25,257 bases of DNA. Source: Hyphomicrobiales bacterium. Its GTDB lineage: Bacteria > Pseudomonadota > Alphaproteobacteria > Rhizobiales > Beijerinckiaceae. The DNA lies in assembly GCA_015655535.1 (NCBI GenBank), contig JAATEW010000064.1, forward strand, positions 1 to 25,257. Direction: 5' to 3'. The position numbers were made by a program, and so were the translations under genes. Below the pieces are notes generated by a model. That model was not told the DNA's origin. It made no database searches and saw only the letters and a list, made by a program, of their open reading frames with translations. This document shows positions 14,249 through 22,652 of this stretch, one piece after another. How positions within the stretch are numbered: position 1 is the stretch's first letter; every line of letters begins with the position of its first letter.

Positions 14249-17200
14249 ATGAAGCACTTGCTCTCCATCCTGGGCTTGCTGATCTGGAGCGCCGTCGCGC
14301 TGCTTCTCCAGACGGATTTGGCTGCCGCCGAGCGGCGCGTGGCGCTCGTTCTCGGCAATTCAGCCTACCAGACGCCTTCGCTCAGCCTCACCAATCCGAA
14401 GAACGATGCCGAAGACGTTGCGTCGGCATTAAAGGGGCTGGGATTCGAGGTGCTGGTCGAGACGGATGTGAGTTTGAGCGACACCAATCGCGCCTTGCAG
14501 AAATTCGCCCGCATGGCCGCCGAGGCCGACACGGCGCTTTTTTTCTACGCTGGCCACGCTCTGCAATATCAAGGGCACAACTATCTGATGCCGGTCGATG
14601 CCGACGTGAAGGACGAGATCAGCCTGCCCTTCGAGACGGTCGCCGTCGAGAACGTGCGGGCGGCGCTCGACCGCTCGACCGGCATCAAGATCATGATTCT
14701 CGATGCCTGCCGCAACAATCCCATTGCCGAGAAGCTCGCAAGGCTTAATGGACCCGCGACCGCTTCGCCTATGCCGACAAACGAGCGCTCGCGCGGGCTT
14801 GAGCGGATCGACAAGACGCAAGGGCTGATCGTTGCCTATGCGACCGGGGCCGACGAAGTCGCGCTCGACGGGCAGGCCCGCAACAGCCCGTTTACCACCG
14901 CCTTCCTGAAGCGCTTGAACGAGCCCGGCCTTGAAATCGAGATGATGTTCCGGCGCATCGCCAATGACGTGAATCTCGCAACCGACGGGCGACAGCGGCC
15001 GGAGACCTATGTGTCTTTGGTGAGCGAATATTATCTCAATCAGAACGACCGTATCGCCTGGGAGCAGATCAAGGACTCGAACGATCCCGCCGCGTTTCGG
15101 GATTTCCTCGCGCATTATCCGTCGTCCTATTATTCGATCGAGGCCCGCTATCGTCTGGACGCGATGCAACGCGCCTTGGAGGAGACCAAAAAGCGCGCTT
15201 TGCAGGAGGCCGAAGACAAGCGCCGCGAAACCGAGAAGGCCGAGCAAGAGGCAGCCCTCAAACTCAAGGCCGAGAAAGCCTGTCAGGTCAATCGGACGGC
15301 GCTCGATGCGATCGGCGCGCGGGATCAAAACGGTCTCAAGAGCTTTATCGACGGCAACCCTTGCGACGAGGCGAAACAGGCCGCGCAGAAACGGTTGACG
15401 TCTCTTCAAGAGACGCTTGCCGCGGAGGCCGAGACCTGCCGTCGCGACGCCGACGCTTTGACGGCCATGGCTCCGCGCGATCTGGCCGGTATCAAGGCCT
15501 TGAACCAGAAAACCACTTGCGCCGACGTCAAGACCACGGCGCAGGCCAGGATTGCGTCGATCGAAGCCGAGATCAACGCGGAGCAGGAGACCTGCAAGCG
15601 CGAAGACAATGATCTGAAGGCTTTCGCCAAAGCCGGAAACCGGACGGAAATCGACAATCTGCGCCAGCATGGCAAATGCCCGGCGACGGTCTCCGCCGCG
15701 GAGCAGGCCATGCGCGATGTCATCGCCGCCGCCGAGGCGGAGACCTGCAGGCGCGAGGACGCCGAGCTGAAGTCTTATGTAAAATCAGGCAATCGCACAG
15801 AGGCCGAAAACCTGCGTCAGCGTGCCAAATGTCCCGCGACGGGGCCGACGGCCGAGCAGGCGGTGCGCGACATCATCGCGGCGCAGGATGCCGCCTGCAC
15901 CAGGGACAATGCGGCACTCGCCGCGATCGGGCCGCGCGACGCCGACGCCTTGCGCAATCTGATCAACAAAGGCCCCTGCGACGCGGTCAAGGCTTCCGCC
16001 CAGCAGCGCTTGGCGGCGCTCGATCATGACAAGGAAATCTGCAAGCGCGACGAAGACCAATGGAAGGGCCTGACGAAATCCACCAATCGCGGCGAGGTCG
16101 AAGCGCTGCGCCAGCATGTCGAATGTCCGGCGTTTGCGAGCGCCATCGATCAGAAGATCGCGGAGCTTAAAACCGCCTGCGAACGCGAGACGGCCTCTCT
16201 GTCTTCGATCGGCGCGAGCGATGCCGCCGCGCTGCGCAGCTTCTTAAGCAAAGCGGCTTGCGAGGATGCCAAGGCCAGCGCCCAGACGCGGCTTGCCACG
16301 CTCGAAGCCGAGACCCTGGCGCGGACCAACCGCGAGAAAGACATTTGCCGCCGCGACGAAGACAATTGGAAGCAGGCGGGCTCGTTCGGCAAGCCGTCGG
16401 ATATCGAGGCTTTGCGCCAGAGGCTTGAATGTCCGGCCATCGTCGCTCTCGCGGATAGAGCGCTCGCCGATCTCAAGGCGGCATGCGCGCGCGAGACGGC
16501 CGCTCTTAACGGCTTGGCGGCGGCCGATACAAATGGCGCCCGCACCCTTGCCGACAAGGCCGTCTGTGATGAAGTCAGGACCGCGGCCGGGTTGAAACTG
16601 GCGACCATGGAAGCCGATTTCGCGCGTAAGGAAGAGATCTGCCGCAAGGAAGATTTCCAGGCGACGGCATTGGAAATGAAAGGCCTCGACGGGCGGCACG
16701 ATCTGGCGGCGCTCGAACGCGGCATGACATGCGATCGCCTGCGTCCCTCCGTGCATGCGGCGCTCGACCGCCTCGCGGCCTTGCCTCCGGCGGACATAGC
16801 CAAGCAGGAGCCGCCGAAGCCGGCGAAGGAAAAAGAGATCAACACGCCGGAACTCGTCACCGCCGTGCAAGCCGAATTGCATCGTCTCGGCTGTCTCGAT
16901 GACAGGCGCGACGGCAAGCTCGATAAGGCGACCCGCACCGGGCTCGACAAATATTACGAAGCCCGCAACAAGCCGGCGCCGAACAAACTCGACATCAAGA
17001 TCAACGATGATTTCCTGGCGGAACTCAAAGCCGAAAAGGGCCCCACCTGCGTGGTCGCTTCGCTGCCGCCGCAAGACGAAAAACACAAAGCCCACCCGCC
17101 GCTCGATCAGCAGCCGGTCGCGCGACATCCGCCGCGCGAGGATCACCCTCCGGCGCATGCCGAACATGCCCCTCAACCGAAAGAACATTACACGCCGCAT

Positions 17201-17317
17201 CAATCCGCCGGTGGCGGTGGTTACGGCGGAGGCGGCTATGGTGGCGGCGGAGGGGGTGGTGGTTCCGGAGGCGGCGGTGGTGGCGGCGGTGCCAGCATGG
17301 GCGGCGTCGGGTTCTAA
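14249..17317 (+). CDS. Exported caspase-like (C14) protein with two-cysteine repeat modules
   Basis: 1022-residue protein. The start at 14249 gives a clean signal peptide (1-27: MKHLLS, hydrophobic core, then AAA), so it is probably periplasmic or exported. A caspase-like domain (about 28-240) keeps the catalytic pair: His103 in FFYAGHAL and Cys154 in LDACRNNP. After a charged coiled-coil-like stretch (about 310-343) come ten modules of roughly 50 residues (345-830), each with two cysteines 27, 28 or, in the last, 30 residues apart. A segment resembling a peptidoglycan-binding domain (about 866-905), a His/Pro-rich stretch and a glycine-rich tail (about 988-1022) end the protein. It is divergent from the T6SS FHA genes; a link to T6SS is inference. 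The substrate is unknown. Confidence 0.88.
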   Translation: MKHLLSILGLLIWSAVALLLQTDLAAAERRVALVLGNSAYQTPSLSLTNPKNDAEDVASALKGLGFEVLVETDVSLSDTNRALQKFARMAAEADTALFFYAGHALQYQGHNYLMPVDADVKDEISLPFETVAVENVRAALDRSTGIKIMILDACRNNPIAEKLARLNGPATASPMPTNERSRGLERIDKTQGLIVAYATGADEVALDGQARNSPFTTAFLKRLNEPGLEIEMMFRRIANDVNLATDGRQRPETYVSLVSEYYLNQNDRIAWEQIKDSNDPAAFRDFLAHYPSSYYSIEARYRLDAMQRALEETKKRALQEAEDKRRETEKAEQEAALKLKAEKACQVNRTALDAIGARDQNGLKSFIDGNPCDEAKQAAQKRLTSLQETLAAEAETCRRDADALTAMAPRDLAGIKALNQKTTCADVKTTAQARIASIEAEINAEQETCKREDNDLKAFAKAGNRTEIDNLRQHGKCPATVSAAEQAMRDVIAAAEAETCRREDAELKSYVKSGNRTEAENLRQRAKCPATGPTAEQAVRDIIAAQDAACTRDNAALAAIGPRDADALRNLINKGPCDAVKASAQQRLAALDHDKEICKRDEDQWKGLTKSTNRGEVEALRQHVECPAFASAIDQKIAELKTACERETASLSSIGASDAAALRSFLSKAACEDAKASAQTRLATLEAETLARTNREKDICRRDEDNWKQAGSFGKPSDIEALRQRLECPAIVALADRALADLKAACARETAALNGLAAADTNGARTLADKAVCDEVRTAAGLKLATMEADFARKEEICRKEDFQATALEMKGLDGRHDLAALERGMTCDRLRPSVHAALDRLAALPPADIAKQEPPKPAKEKEINTPELVTAVQAELHRLGCLDDRRDGKLDKATRTGLDKYYEARNKPAPNKLDIKINDDFLAELKAEKGPTCVVASLPPQDEKHKAHPPLDQQPVARHPPREDHPPAHAEHAPQPKEHYTPHQSAGGGGYGGGGYGGGGGGGGSGGGGGGGGASMGGVGF
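15281..16732 (+). repeat. Ten two-cysteine modules in the caspase-like protein
   Basis: Cysteine pairs are at residues 345/372, 397/424, 449/477, 500/528, 550/577, 598/626, 644/671, 700/728, 746/773 and 798/828. Two module types occur. Type A (27 apart) reads roughly C-x-R-[E/D]-x-A-A-L, then CDxxK. Type B (28 apart) reads roughly CKR[E/D]D, then LRQ, then ECPA. The order is A A B B A B A B A and a diverged B with spacing 30. Confidence 0.85.
17211..17314 (+). repeat. Glycine-rich tail coding repeat
   Basis: Runs of GGC/GGT/GGA codons encode a tail with GGYGGGGYGGGG and longer glycine runs at the C-terminus of the caspase-like protein. Such low-complexity DNA is prone to length variation. 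Confidence 0.75.
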
Positions 17318-17339
17318 GGCTTTTCCATTTCGTTCCATT

Positions 17340-17396
17340 CGATGGGCGCGAACCTTCTCCCTCTGGGAGAGGGTGCGCGACCCTCAATGCCCATCG
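17340..17396. terminator. Inverted repeats between convergent genes
   Basis: CGATGGGC (17340-17347) pairs with GCCCATCG (17389-17396). Inside lies a small hairpin, CCCTCT-GGG-AGAGGG (17359-17373). The region separates the caspase-like gene from the convergent transporter gene and overlaps its last codons. No T-run is present, so termination activity is uncertain. Confidence 0.35.
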
Positions 17397-19081
17397 GGCT
17401 CGTTGTTTTCCGGCGGTGCGGCGGATTTCGGACGCAGCCGCGTGATGCGAAGCTCGCCGAGATCTTCAAGGACCGGATAGGCCGCGCCGGCGACGATCCG
17501 GTCGTTGACGCTTTTCAGATTGCGGATGAGATCGAGATAAAGCGTGCGCGTTTCGACGCCGTCGGTTTTATTGTTCCGCAATTGCTGGAAATGCGCGTCC
17601 ATCGCTTTGGCTTCGATATCGCGAAAGATCGTTTTCTCGCTGGCGAGAACGCGGGCCGCGCGTACGTCGCCGGTCATGAAGATCGTCGCAGCCGCGCGCA
17701 GATTTTGCGACAGGCGGTCAAGAACCGAGTCGATCGCCGCCTTGCCCTCGGCCGAAAGAGTCTGCCCGCGTTTGAACTGCTTATTGGCTGTCGCCAGCAT
17801 ATTGCGGTCGAGCGTATTGCCGGCATGGTCGAGGTTGGTGGTGAAGGCCAGAATGGCCGCAAGTTTCTTGTCGTCGTCTTCGGTCAGAGATTCGGGATCG
17901 ATCGCGGTCAGATAGGATTGGATGGCGGTGTTCAGAGCGTCGAGATGATCGCCCATGCGCCGCGTTTCGCCGATCTTCTGCCGGTCGTTTGTTTGCAGTG
18001 CCGCGCGAGTCTCCAGCAGCATCTCGTCCAGAATATCGACCATGCGAAGCGTCTCGCGGGTGGCGCATCCAAGCGCGATCGGCGCCATCTCGCGGGCAGC
18101 CGGGTCGAGATAGATGGGCTGCGACGGATCGGGCACTTCGAAATGGGGTGGCATCCAATGGCGCAAGAGACTGGCGAAGGGCGACAGCAGCGGCAGGAAA
18201 AGAGCCGCCAATGCGAGATTGAAAAATGTGTGAAAATTGGCGACGCCGCGCCCAAGGCTCGGGTCGAGATTGACGAGGAGCGGGCCGATCTGGGGGATGA
18301 GCGGCAAAACGACGACAGCTCCGATCAGACGGTTCAACAAATTGCCGATCGCCGCCTGCTTGCCGGTGCGATTGCCGCCGCTCGGCGCTTCGAGCACCGG
18401 GTTGAAGGCCGAGCCGACATTGGCGCCGATGACGAGTGCCAGGGCCGTATCATAGGAGACGACGCCCTTCGTCGCGAAGGACATGATGAGAAGCACGTTC
18501 GCGACGCTCGAATGGGCCGCCCAGCTCATCGCGGCCCCGAAAAGCATGGCGATGAAGGGCGTCGTCGCGATGGCGCCGAGCAGCAGGCGCAAGCTCGGGA
18601 TATCCTCATAAGGTGTGATGATGACCAGGAGCCGGCCAAGCGCGAGAAGGATGAGGCCGAGGCCGATCACGACGCGTCCGAGATCGCGCGTGCGGGTGGC
18701 GCCTTGGCGCCTGAACATCATGACGCCGATCAGGATGAAGAGCGGCGAAATCCGTGCGACGTCGAAAGACAGAAGCTGCACGACCAAGGTCGTCCCGACA
18801 TTGGCGCCGAGCATGACGGCGAGCGCCGGAACGAGATCGACCCAGCCTTCGGCGGCGAAGGCCGAGACCATAAGGCCCGTCGCGGTGCTGCTTTGCAAAA
18901 GCGCGGTGACGCCAAGGCCGGCGGCGAAAGCCTTCAGGCGATTGTCGAAGGCGCGCGCCAATCCGCGCCTGAGATTGGGGCCATAGGCGCGCTGGATACC
19001 GCTTTGCACCATATGCACGCCCCAAAGGAGCAGTGCGACGGTGCCCAGAAGATCGATCAAGGTTAGTGTCGCGTCATCCAT
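17384..19081 (-). CDS. Na/Pi cotransporter family protein (NptA/YjbB-like)
   Basis: Inner-membrane protein of 565 residues in the Na+/phosphate cotransporter II-related family. The start at 19081 is ATG with GAGG upstream; a GTG at 19108 in the same frame is the alternative. The membrane part has the internal duplication of the family: LLQSSTATG with QSS at 63-65 and GANVGTT after it, then AAHSSVANV with HSS at 190-192 and GANVGSA after it. The last roughly 230 residues are helical and PhoU-like. Members export phosphate or take it up; direction cannot be read from sequence. It stands alone, convergent with the caspase-like gene and upstream of nothing obviously related to phosphate. Confidence 0.88.
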   Translation of the reverse strand: MDDATLTLIDLLGTVALLLWGVHMVQSGIQRAYGPNLRRGLARAFDNRLKAFAAGLGVTALLQSSTATGLMVSAFAAEGWVDLVPALAVMLGANVGTTLVVQLLSFDVARISPLFILIGVMMFRRQGATRTRDLGRVVIGLGLILLALGRLLVIITPYEDIPSLRLLLGAIATTPFIAMLFGAAMSWAAHSSVANVLLIMSFATKGVVSYDTALALVIGANVGSAFNPVLEAPSGGNRTGKQAAIGNLLNRLIGAVVVLPLIPQIGPLLVNLDPSLGRGVANFHTFFNLALAALFLPLLSPFASLLRHWMPPHFEVPDPSQPIYLDPAAREMAPIALGCATRETLRMVDILDEMLLETRAALQTNDRQKIGETRRMGDHLDALNTAIQSYLTAIDPESLTEDDDKKLAAILAFTTNLDHAGNTLDRNMLATANKQFKRGQTLSAEGKAAIDSVLDRLSQNLRAAATIFMTGDVRAARVLASEKTIFRDIEAKAMDAHFQQLRNNKTDGVETRTLYLDLIRNLKSVNDRIVAGAAYPVLEDLGELRITRLRPKSAAPPENNEPDGH

Positions 19082-19152
19082 CGGCGCGCATCCTCGAGTA
19101 AGACCCACAGCTTTTCAAGTATAGGTCCTAAAGCCGTGCTTGTCGCGATCAC

Positions 19153-19170
19153 GTTTTGAGCCGGAAATCA
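19153..19170. repeat. Short dispersed repeat over the pgl stop codon (copy 1)
   Basis: GTTTTGAGCCGGAAATCA resembles GTTTTGATCCGGAATCA at 24301-24317, differing by one base and a one-base gap. This copy overlaps the pgl stop codon. Confidence 0.35.
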
Positions 19171-19944
19171 GATTTCGGAGGACGCGTTGGCTTGGGAGGC
19201 ATTGGTTTGCGCAGCCGCGTCGGTCTGCGATACCGCGGCCCGATCGACGAACCAAAGAACCGGCGCCTCGGTCTCGACGCGCGCGGCGGGCAGAGCCGGA
19301 TCCTTGGCAAGCACGCCGGCAAGCGCGGCGCGTTTTTCTTCGCCCGCGACGAGAAAGAGAATGGCCGCGCTTGCCTCGAGCGCCGGATAGGTCAGCGATA
19401 TGCGCGCTTCGGGCTTGGCGCCGATGACGGCAACCGTCCAGCTCTTGCGTTCGTCGAGCGCTTTGGAGCCGGGAAAGAGCGAGGCCGTATGGCCGTCGGG
19501 GCCGAGGCCGAGCAACGTGACGTCGAATAAGGGCCGCGCGGGATCAAGAGCATTGGCGCCGTAGAAGTGCTGCAAATCCGCTTCGTAAAGTGCGGCTGCC
19601 TTCTCCGGTGTCCCCGCTTCGACGGGCACCCTATGGACATTGGCCGGCGGGATCGGCACATGCGCGATCAGCGCCTCGCGCACCATGCGGTAATTGCTGT
19701 CCTTGTCGTCGACCGGCACGAAACGCTCATCGCCCCAGAAGAGATGGACCTTGTTCCAGTCGATGTAAGATTTGAAGGCCGCGCTCGCCAGAAGTTCGTA
19801 GACGCGTTTCGGAGTCGAGCCGCCGGCCAGATTGAGCGCAAAAGGTTCCGTCGCCACGACGATGCGCGTCGCAAGCCAGAGCGCTGCCCGCATGGCCATG
19901 TCTTCCGCGTCGGCGGCTATATCGATGATCGGTTCATGCGTCAT
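19168..19944 (-). CDS. pgl: 6-phosphogluconolactonase
   Basis: Hydrolyses 6-phosphogluconolactone to 6-phosphogluconate, the second step of the oxidative pentose phosphate pathway; cytoplasmic, 258 residues. DevB/SOL-family motifs are visible: LNLAGGSTP (38-45), FWGDERFVPVDDKDSNY (69-85) and LLGLGPDGHTASLFPGS (144-160). The C-terminus carries a short extra tail with Asn-Ala-Ser repeats. It follows zwf by 28 bp and is the last gene of gnd-zwf-pgl. The ribosome-binding site is weak, so coupling to zwf is likely. Confidence 0.94.
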   Translation of the reverse strand: MTHEPIIDIAADAEDMAMRAALWLATRIVVATEPFALNLAGGSTPKRVYELLASAAFKSYIDWNKVHLFWGDERFVPVDDKDSNYRMVREALIAHVPIPPANVHRVPVEAGTPEKAAALYEADLQHFYGANALDPARPLFDVTLLGLGPDGHTASLFPGSKALDERKSWTVAVIGAKPEARISLTYPALEASAAILFLVAGEEKRAALAGVLAKDPALPAARVETEAPVLWFVDRAAVSQTDAAAQTNASQANASSEI

Positions 19945-19972
19945 GGCCAGCGTGCCATCGTCCGTACCATTG

Positions 19973-21508
19973 TCACTGCAAGGACAGCCACTCGCGGCCG
20001 TCTCTCAACAAGAGCATGTCCGCGGCGGCAGGGCCAATACTGCCGGCCGGATAAAGGTGCAAGTCGCCAGGCTTGATCGACCAGGCATCGAGGATCGGCT
20101 GCACGCCGGCCCATCCGGCCTCGACATTGTCAGCGCGCTGAAACAAGGTCGCGTCGCCGACGAGACAATCATAGATCAGGGTCTCGTAGCCGGTGCTGGG
20201 CGCTGTCTTGAAATAATCGGCATAGCGGAAATCCATATTCACGTCGGCAAACTGCACTTTCCGCCCGGGCTGCTTGGCGGCGAATTGCAGGGTGATCCCT
20301 TCCTCCGGCTGAATATGGAAGATCAGGCGGCAGGACGACAATTTTGAATCGTCTATGTCGCGGAAGAGAACGCCGGGCGCCTTTTTGAATTGGATGACGA
20401 TCTCGGTGCGCCGCAGGCTCATGGCCTTGCCGGTGCGGATATAGAATGGCACGTCCATCCAGCGCCAATTGTCGATCCAGAGTTTGAGCGCGAGATAGGT
20501 TTCGGTCTGGCTGCGCGGATCGACATTCGGCGCGTCCCGGTAGGCTGCGACTTTCTCGCCGCCGATGAATCCGGCCACATATTGCCCGCGCACGACATTC
20601 TTCAGCGCTTCCTCCGGCGACAGCCGCCGGATCGCCTCGATCACCTTCGCCTTTTCGGCGCGGATCGCGTCGGCGTGAAAGGAGTTCGGCGCTTCCATCG
20701 TCATCATGGCGAGAAGCTGGAACATATGGTTCGGCACCATGTCGCGCAAAGCGCCGGTCTCGTCGTAGAATTTGCCGCGCTGCTCGACGCCGACCGTTTC
20801 CGCCGCGGTGATCTGGACGTGATCGATATGCTGGCGATTCCAGATCGGCTCGAACATGAAATTCGCAAACCGCAGGACCATGATGTTCTGGACGGTTTCT
20901 TTGCCGAGAAAATGATCGATGCGGTAGATCTGGCTCTCATCGGCTATCTGCAAGAGGCGTCTATTCAGGGCTTTGGCGGAAGCAAGATCGTGGCCAAAGG
21001 GCTTTTCGACGACGACCCGCCGCCAGCCATTCTCGCTTTCCTGCAAAAGCCCGGCTGCGCCCAGCCTTTCCACGATGTCGCCAAAATAATTGGGCGCGGT
21101 CGCAAGGTAGAAGATCGCGTTTCCGACGTTCGGATTTTCCTTCGTCCAGGCCGCGAGCCGCGTAGCGATTTCCTCATAGGTTTCCGGATCGTCGAACTCG
21201 CTCGCGATATAGGTGAGACTGTTCATCAGCTCGTTGAGCGTCGCCTCGTCGATCTCGGCCTTGGCGTTTTGCGCCCGCGCGCGCAAAGCATCGGCGATCG
21301 AGGTACGAAACGCCTCGTCGCTGCGCGGATTGTGGCCGATGCCGACGATCCGGAAGCGGCGCGCCAGCAGGCCTTCACTGGCGAGATTATAGAGCGCCGG
21401 CATCAGGAGCCGTTGCGTCAGGTCGCCGGACGCACCGAAAATCACGAGCATGCAATCCGGCGCCACGGCGGTTTTTGATAGCCGGTCGAAGAAGGGCTGA
21501 TTCATCAT
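19973..21508 (-). CDS. zwf: Glucose-6-phosphate 1-dehydrogenase
   Basis: Oxidises glucose 6-phosphate to 6-phosphogluconolactone with reduction of NAD(P)+; 511 residues, usual length. The nucleotide-binding GASGDL (25-30) and the active-site signature RIDHFLGKE with catalytic-region His199 are present. AAGGAG lies five bases before the ATG at 21508; a second ATG follows at once. The start overlaps the gnd stop as ATGA, so the two genes are probably translationally coupled. The second gene of gnd-zwf-pgl. Confidence 0.96.
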   Translation of the reverse strand: MMNQPFFDRLSKTAVAPDCMLVIFGASGDLTQRLLMPALYNLASEGLLARRFRIVGIGHNPRSDEAFRTSIADALRARAQNAKAEIDEATLNELMNSLTYIASEFDDPETYEEIATRLAAWTKENPNVGNAIFYLATAPNYFGDIVERLGAAGLLQESENGWRRVVVEKPFGHDLASAKALNRRLLQIADESQIYRIDHFLGKETVQNIMVLRFANFMFEPIWNRQHIDHVQITAAETVGVEQRGKFYDETGALRDMVPNHMFQLLAMMTMEAPNSFHADAIRAEKAKVIEAIRRLSPEEALKNVVRGQYVAGFIGGEKVAAYRDAPNVDPRSQTETYLALKLWIDNWRWMDVPFYIRTGKAMSLRRTEIVIQFKKAPGVLFRDIDDSKLSSCRLIFHIQPEEGITLQFAAKQPGRKVQFADVNMDFRYADYFKTAPSTGYETLIYDCLVGDATLFQRADNVEAGWAGVQPILDAWSIKPGDLHLYPAGSIGPAAADMLLLRDGREWLSLQ

Positions 21509-22512
21509 TTGCTCTCCTTCCCGCGCGGTTCGGCATCTGTGTGCGGTTCGACATGGCCGCCGAATTTATGGCGCATGGCCGATAGAAGCTTGTCGCCGAA
21601 CGTATGCTCTTCGCGCGACCTGAACCGCGCAAAGAGAGAGGCTGCGAGGACATTGGCCGGAACGGCTTCCTCGATCGCCGCCTCGATCGTCCAACGCCCC
21701 TCGCCGGAGTCATCGACCGTGCCGCTGAAATTGGACAGCGTCGCGTTTTCGGCCAGCGCGATGGCGGTCAGATCGAGAAGCCAGGAGGAGACAACGCTGC
21801 CGCGCCGCCAGACCTCGGCGATGTCGGTCAAATCAAATGTGAAACGCTCGGCCTCGGGCAGATGTTCGGAGGCCTTGGATTTCAGAATGTCGAAACCTTC
21901 GGCATAGGCCTGCATCAGGCCATATTCGATCCCGTTATGAACCATTTTGACGAAATGCCCGGCACCCGCGGGACCGGCGTGAATATAGCCTTGCTCGGCG
22001 CGCGGATCATGACCGTTGCGGGCAGGGGTCCGTTCTATATTGCCGGGACCCGGCGCCAGCGCGCGGAAGATCGGATCGAGATGATTGACGGCGGTCGCGG
22101 CGCCGCCGATCATCATGCAATAGCCGCGCTCCAGACCCCAGATCCCGCCGGACGTGCCAACATCGACATAGGTGATGCCGTGTTGGGTCAAGGCGGCGGC
22201 GCGGCGCATGTCGTCTTTATAAAATGTATTGCCGCCGTCGATCAGAATATCGCCGCTCTTCAAGAGCCCCGCGAATTCGGTGACCGCCGTCTCGGTGACT
22301 TGGCCCGCCGGCAGCATGAGCCAGATCGCGCGCGGCGCTTCGAGCTTCGCAACAAGATCGGCGAGGCTCGATGCGCCGGCTATGCCTTCCGCGCCAAGTT
22401 CCGCGACGGTCTTCGGATTGGTGTCATAGGCCACGGCATGATGGCCGAAGCGGTGGAGGCGCCGGGCAATGTTGCCACCCATGCGGCCGAGGCCGACAAC
22501 ACCCAATTGCAT
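21505..22512 (-). CDS. gnd: 6-phosphogluconate dehydrogenase, decarboxylating (short GntZ/YqeC type)
   Basis: Converts 6-phosphogluconate to ribulose 5-phosphate and CO2. At 335 residues it is the short form, lacking most of the C-terminal domain of the roughly 470-residue enzyme; short forms are usually NAD-preferring. Seen are the dinucleotide-binding GLGRMGGN (7-14), substrate-site DGGNTFYKDD (92-101) and the catalytic KMVHNGIEYG with Lys189, His192 and Asn193. AGGAG lies seven bases before the ATG. First gene of gnd-zwf-pgl, with a small hairpin in its leader. Confidence 0.95.
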   Translation of the reverse strand: MQLGVVGLGRMGGNIARRLHRFGHHAVAYDTNPKTVAELGAEGIAGASSLADLVAKLEAPRAIWLMLPAGQVTETAVTEFAGLLKSGDILIDGGNTFYKDDMRRAAALTQHGITYVDVGTSGGIWGLERGYCMMIGGAATAVNHLDPIFRALAPGPGNIERTPARNGHDPRAEQGYIHAGPAGAGHFVKMVHNGIEYGLMQAYAEGFDILKSKASEHLPEAERFTFDLTDIAEVWRRGSVVSSWLLDLTAIALAENATLSNFSGTVDDSGEGRWTIEAAIEEAVPANVLAASLFARFRSREEHTFGDKLLSAMRHKFGGHVEPHTDAEPRGKESK

Positions 22513-22535
22513 GAAGTTCTCCTGCGTGATGCAAA

Positions 22536-22550
22536 TCCGCGTAACGCGGA
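22536..22550. promoter_or_regulatory. Small inverted repeat in the gnd leader
   Basis: TCCGCGT (22536-22542) and ACGCGGA (22544-22550) are perfect inverted arms around a single base, 24 bases before the gnd start. It could be an operator core or a short hairpin near the ribosome-binding site. Confidence 0.3.
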
Positions 22551-22652
22551 CTCTAAGTCTGTCGCAGGCATGTCATTTAGCCTGTTGCGGCCAGCCTGCC
22601 CTCGGAAGGTAGAACTCTCAACGGCGCATACCAGAGCTTTGCCGAAAATGAT

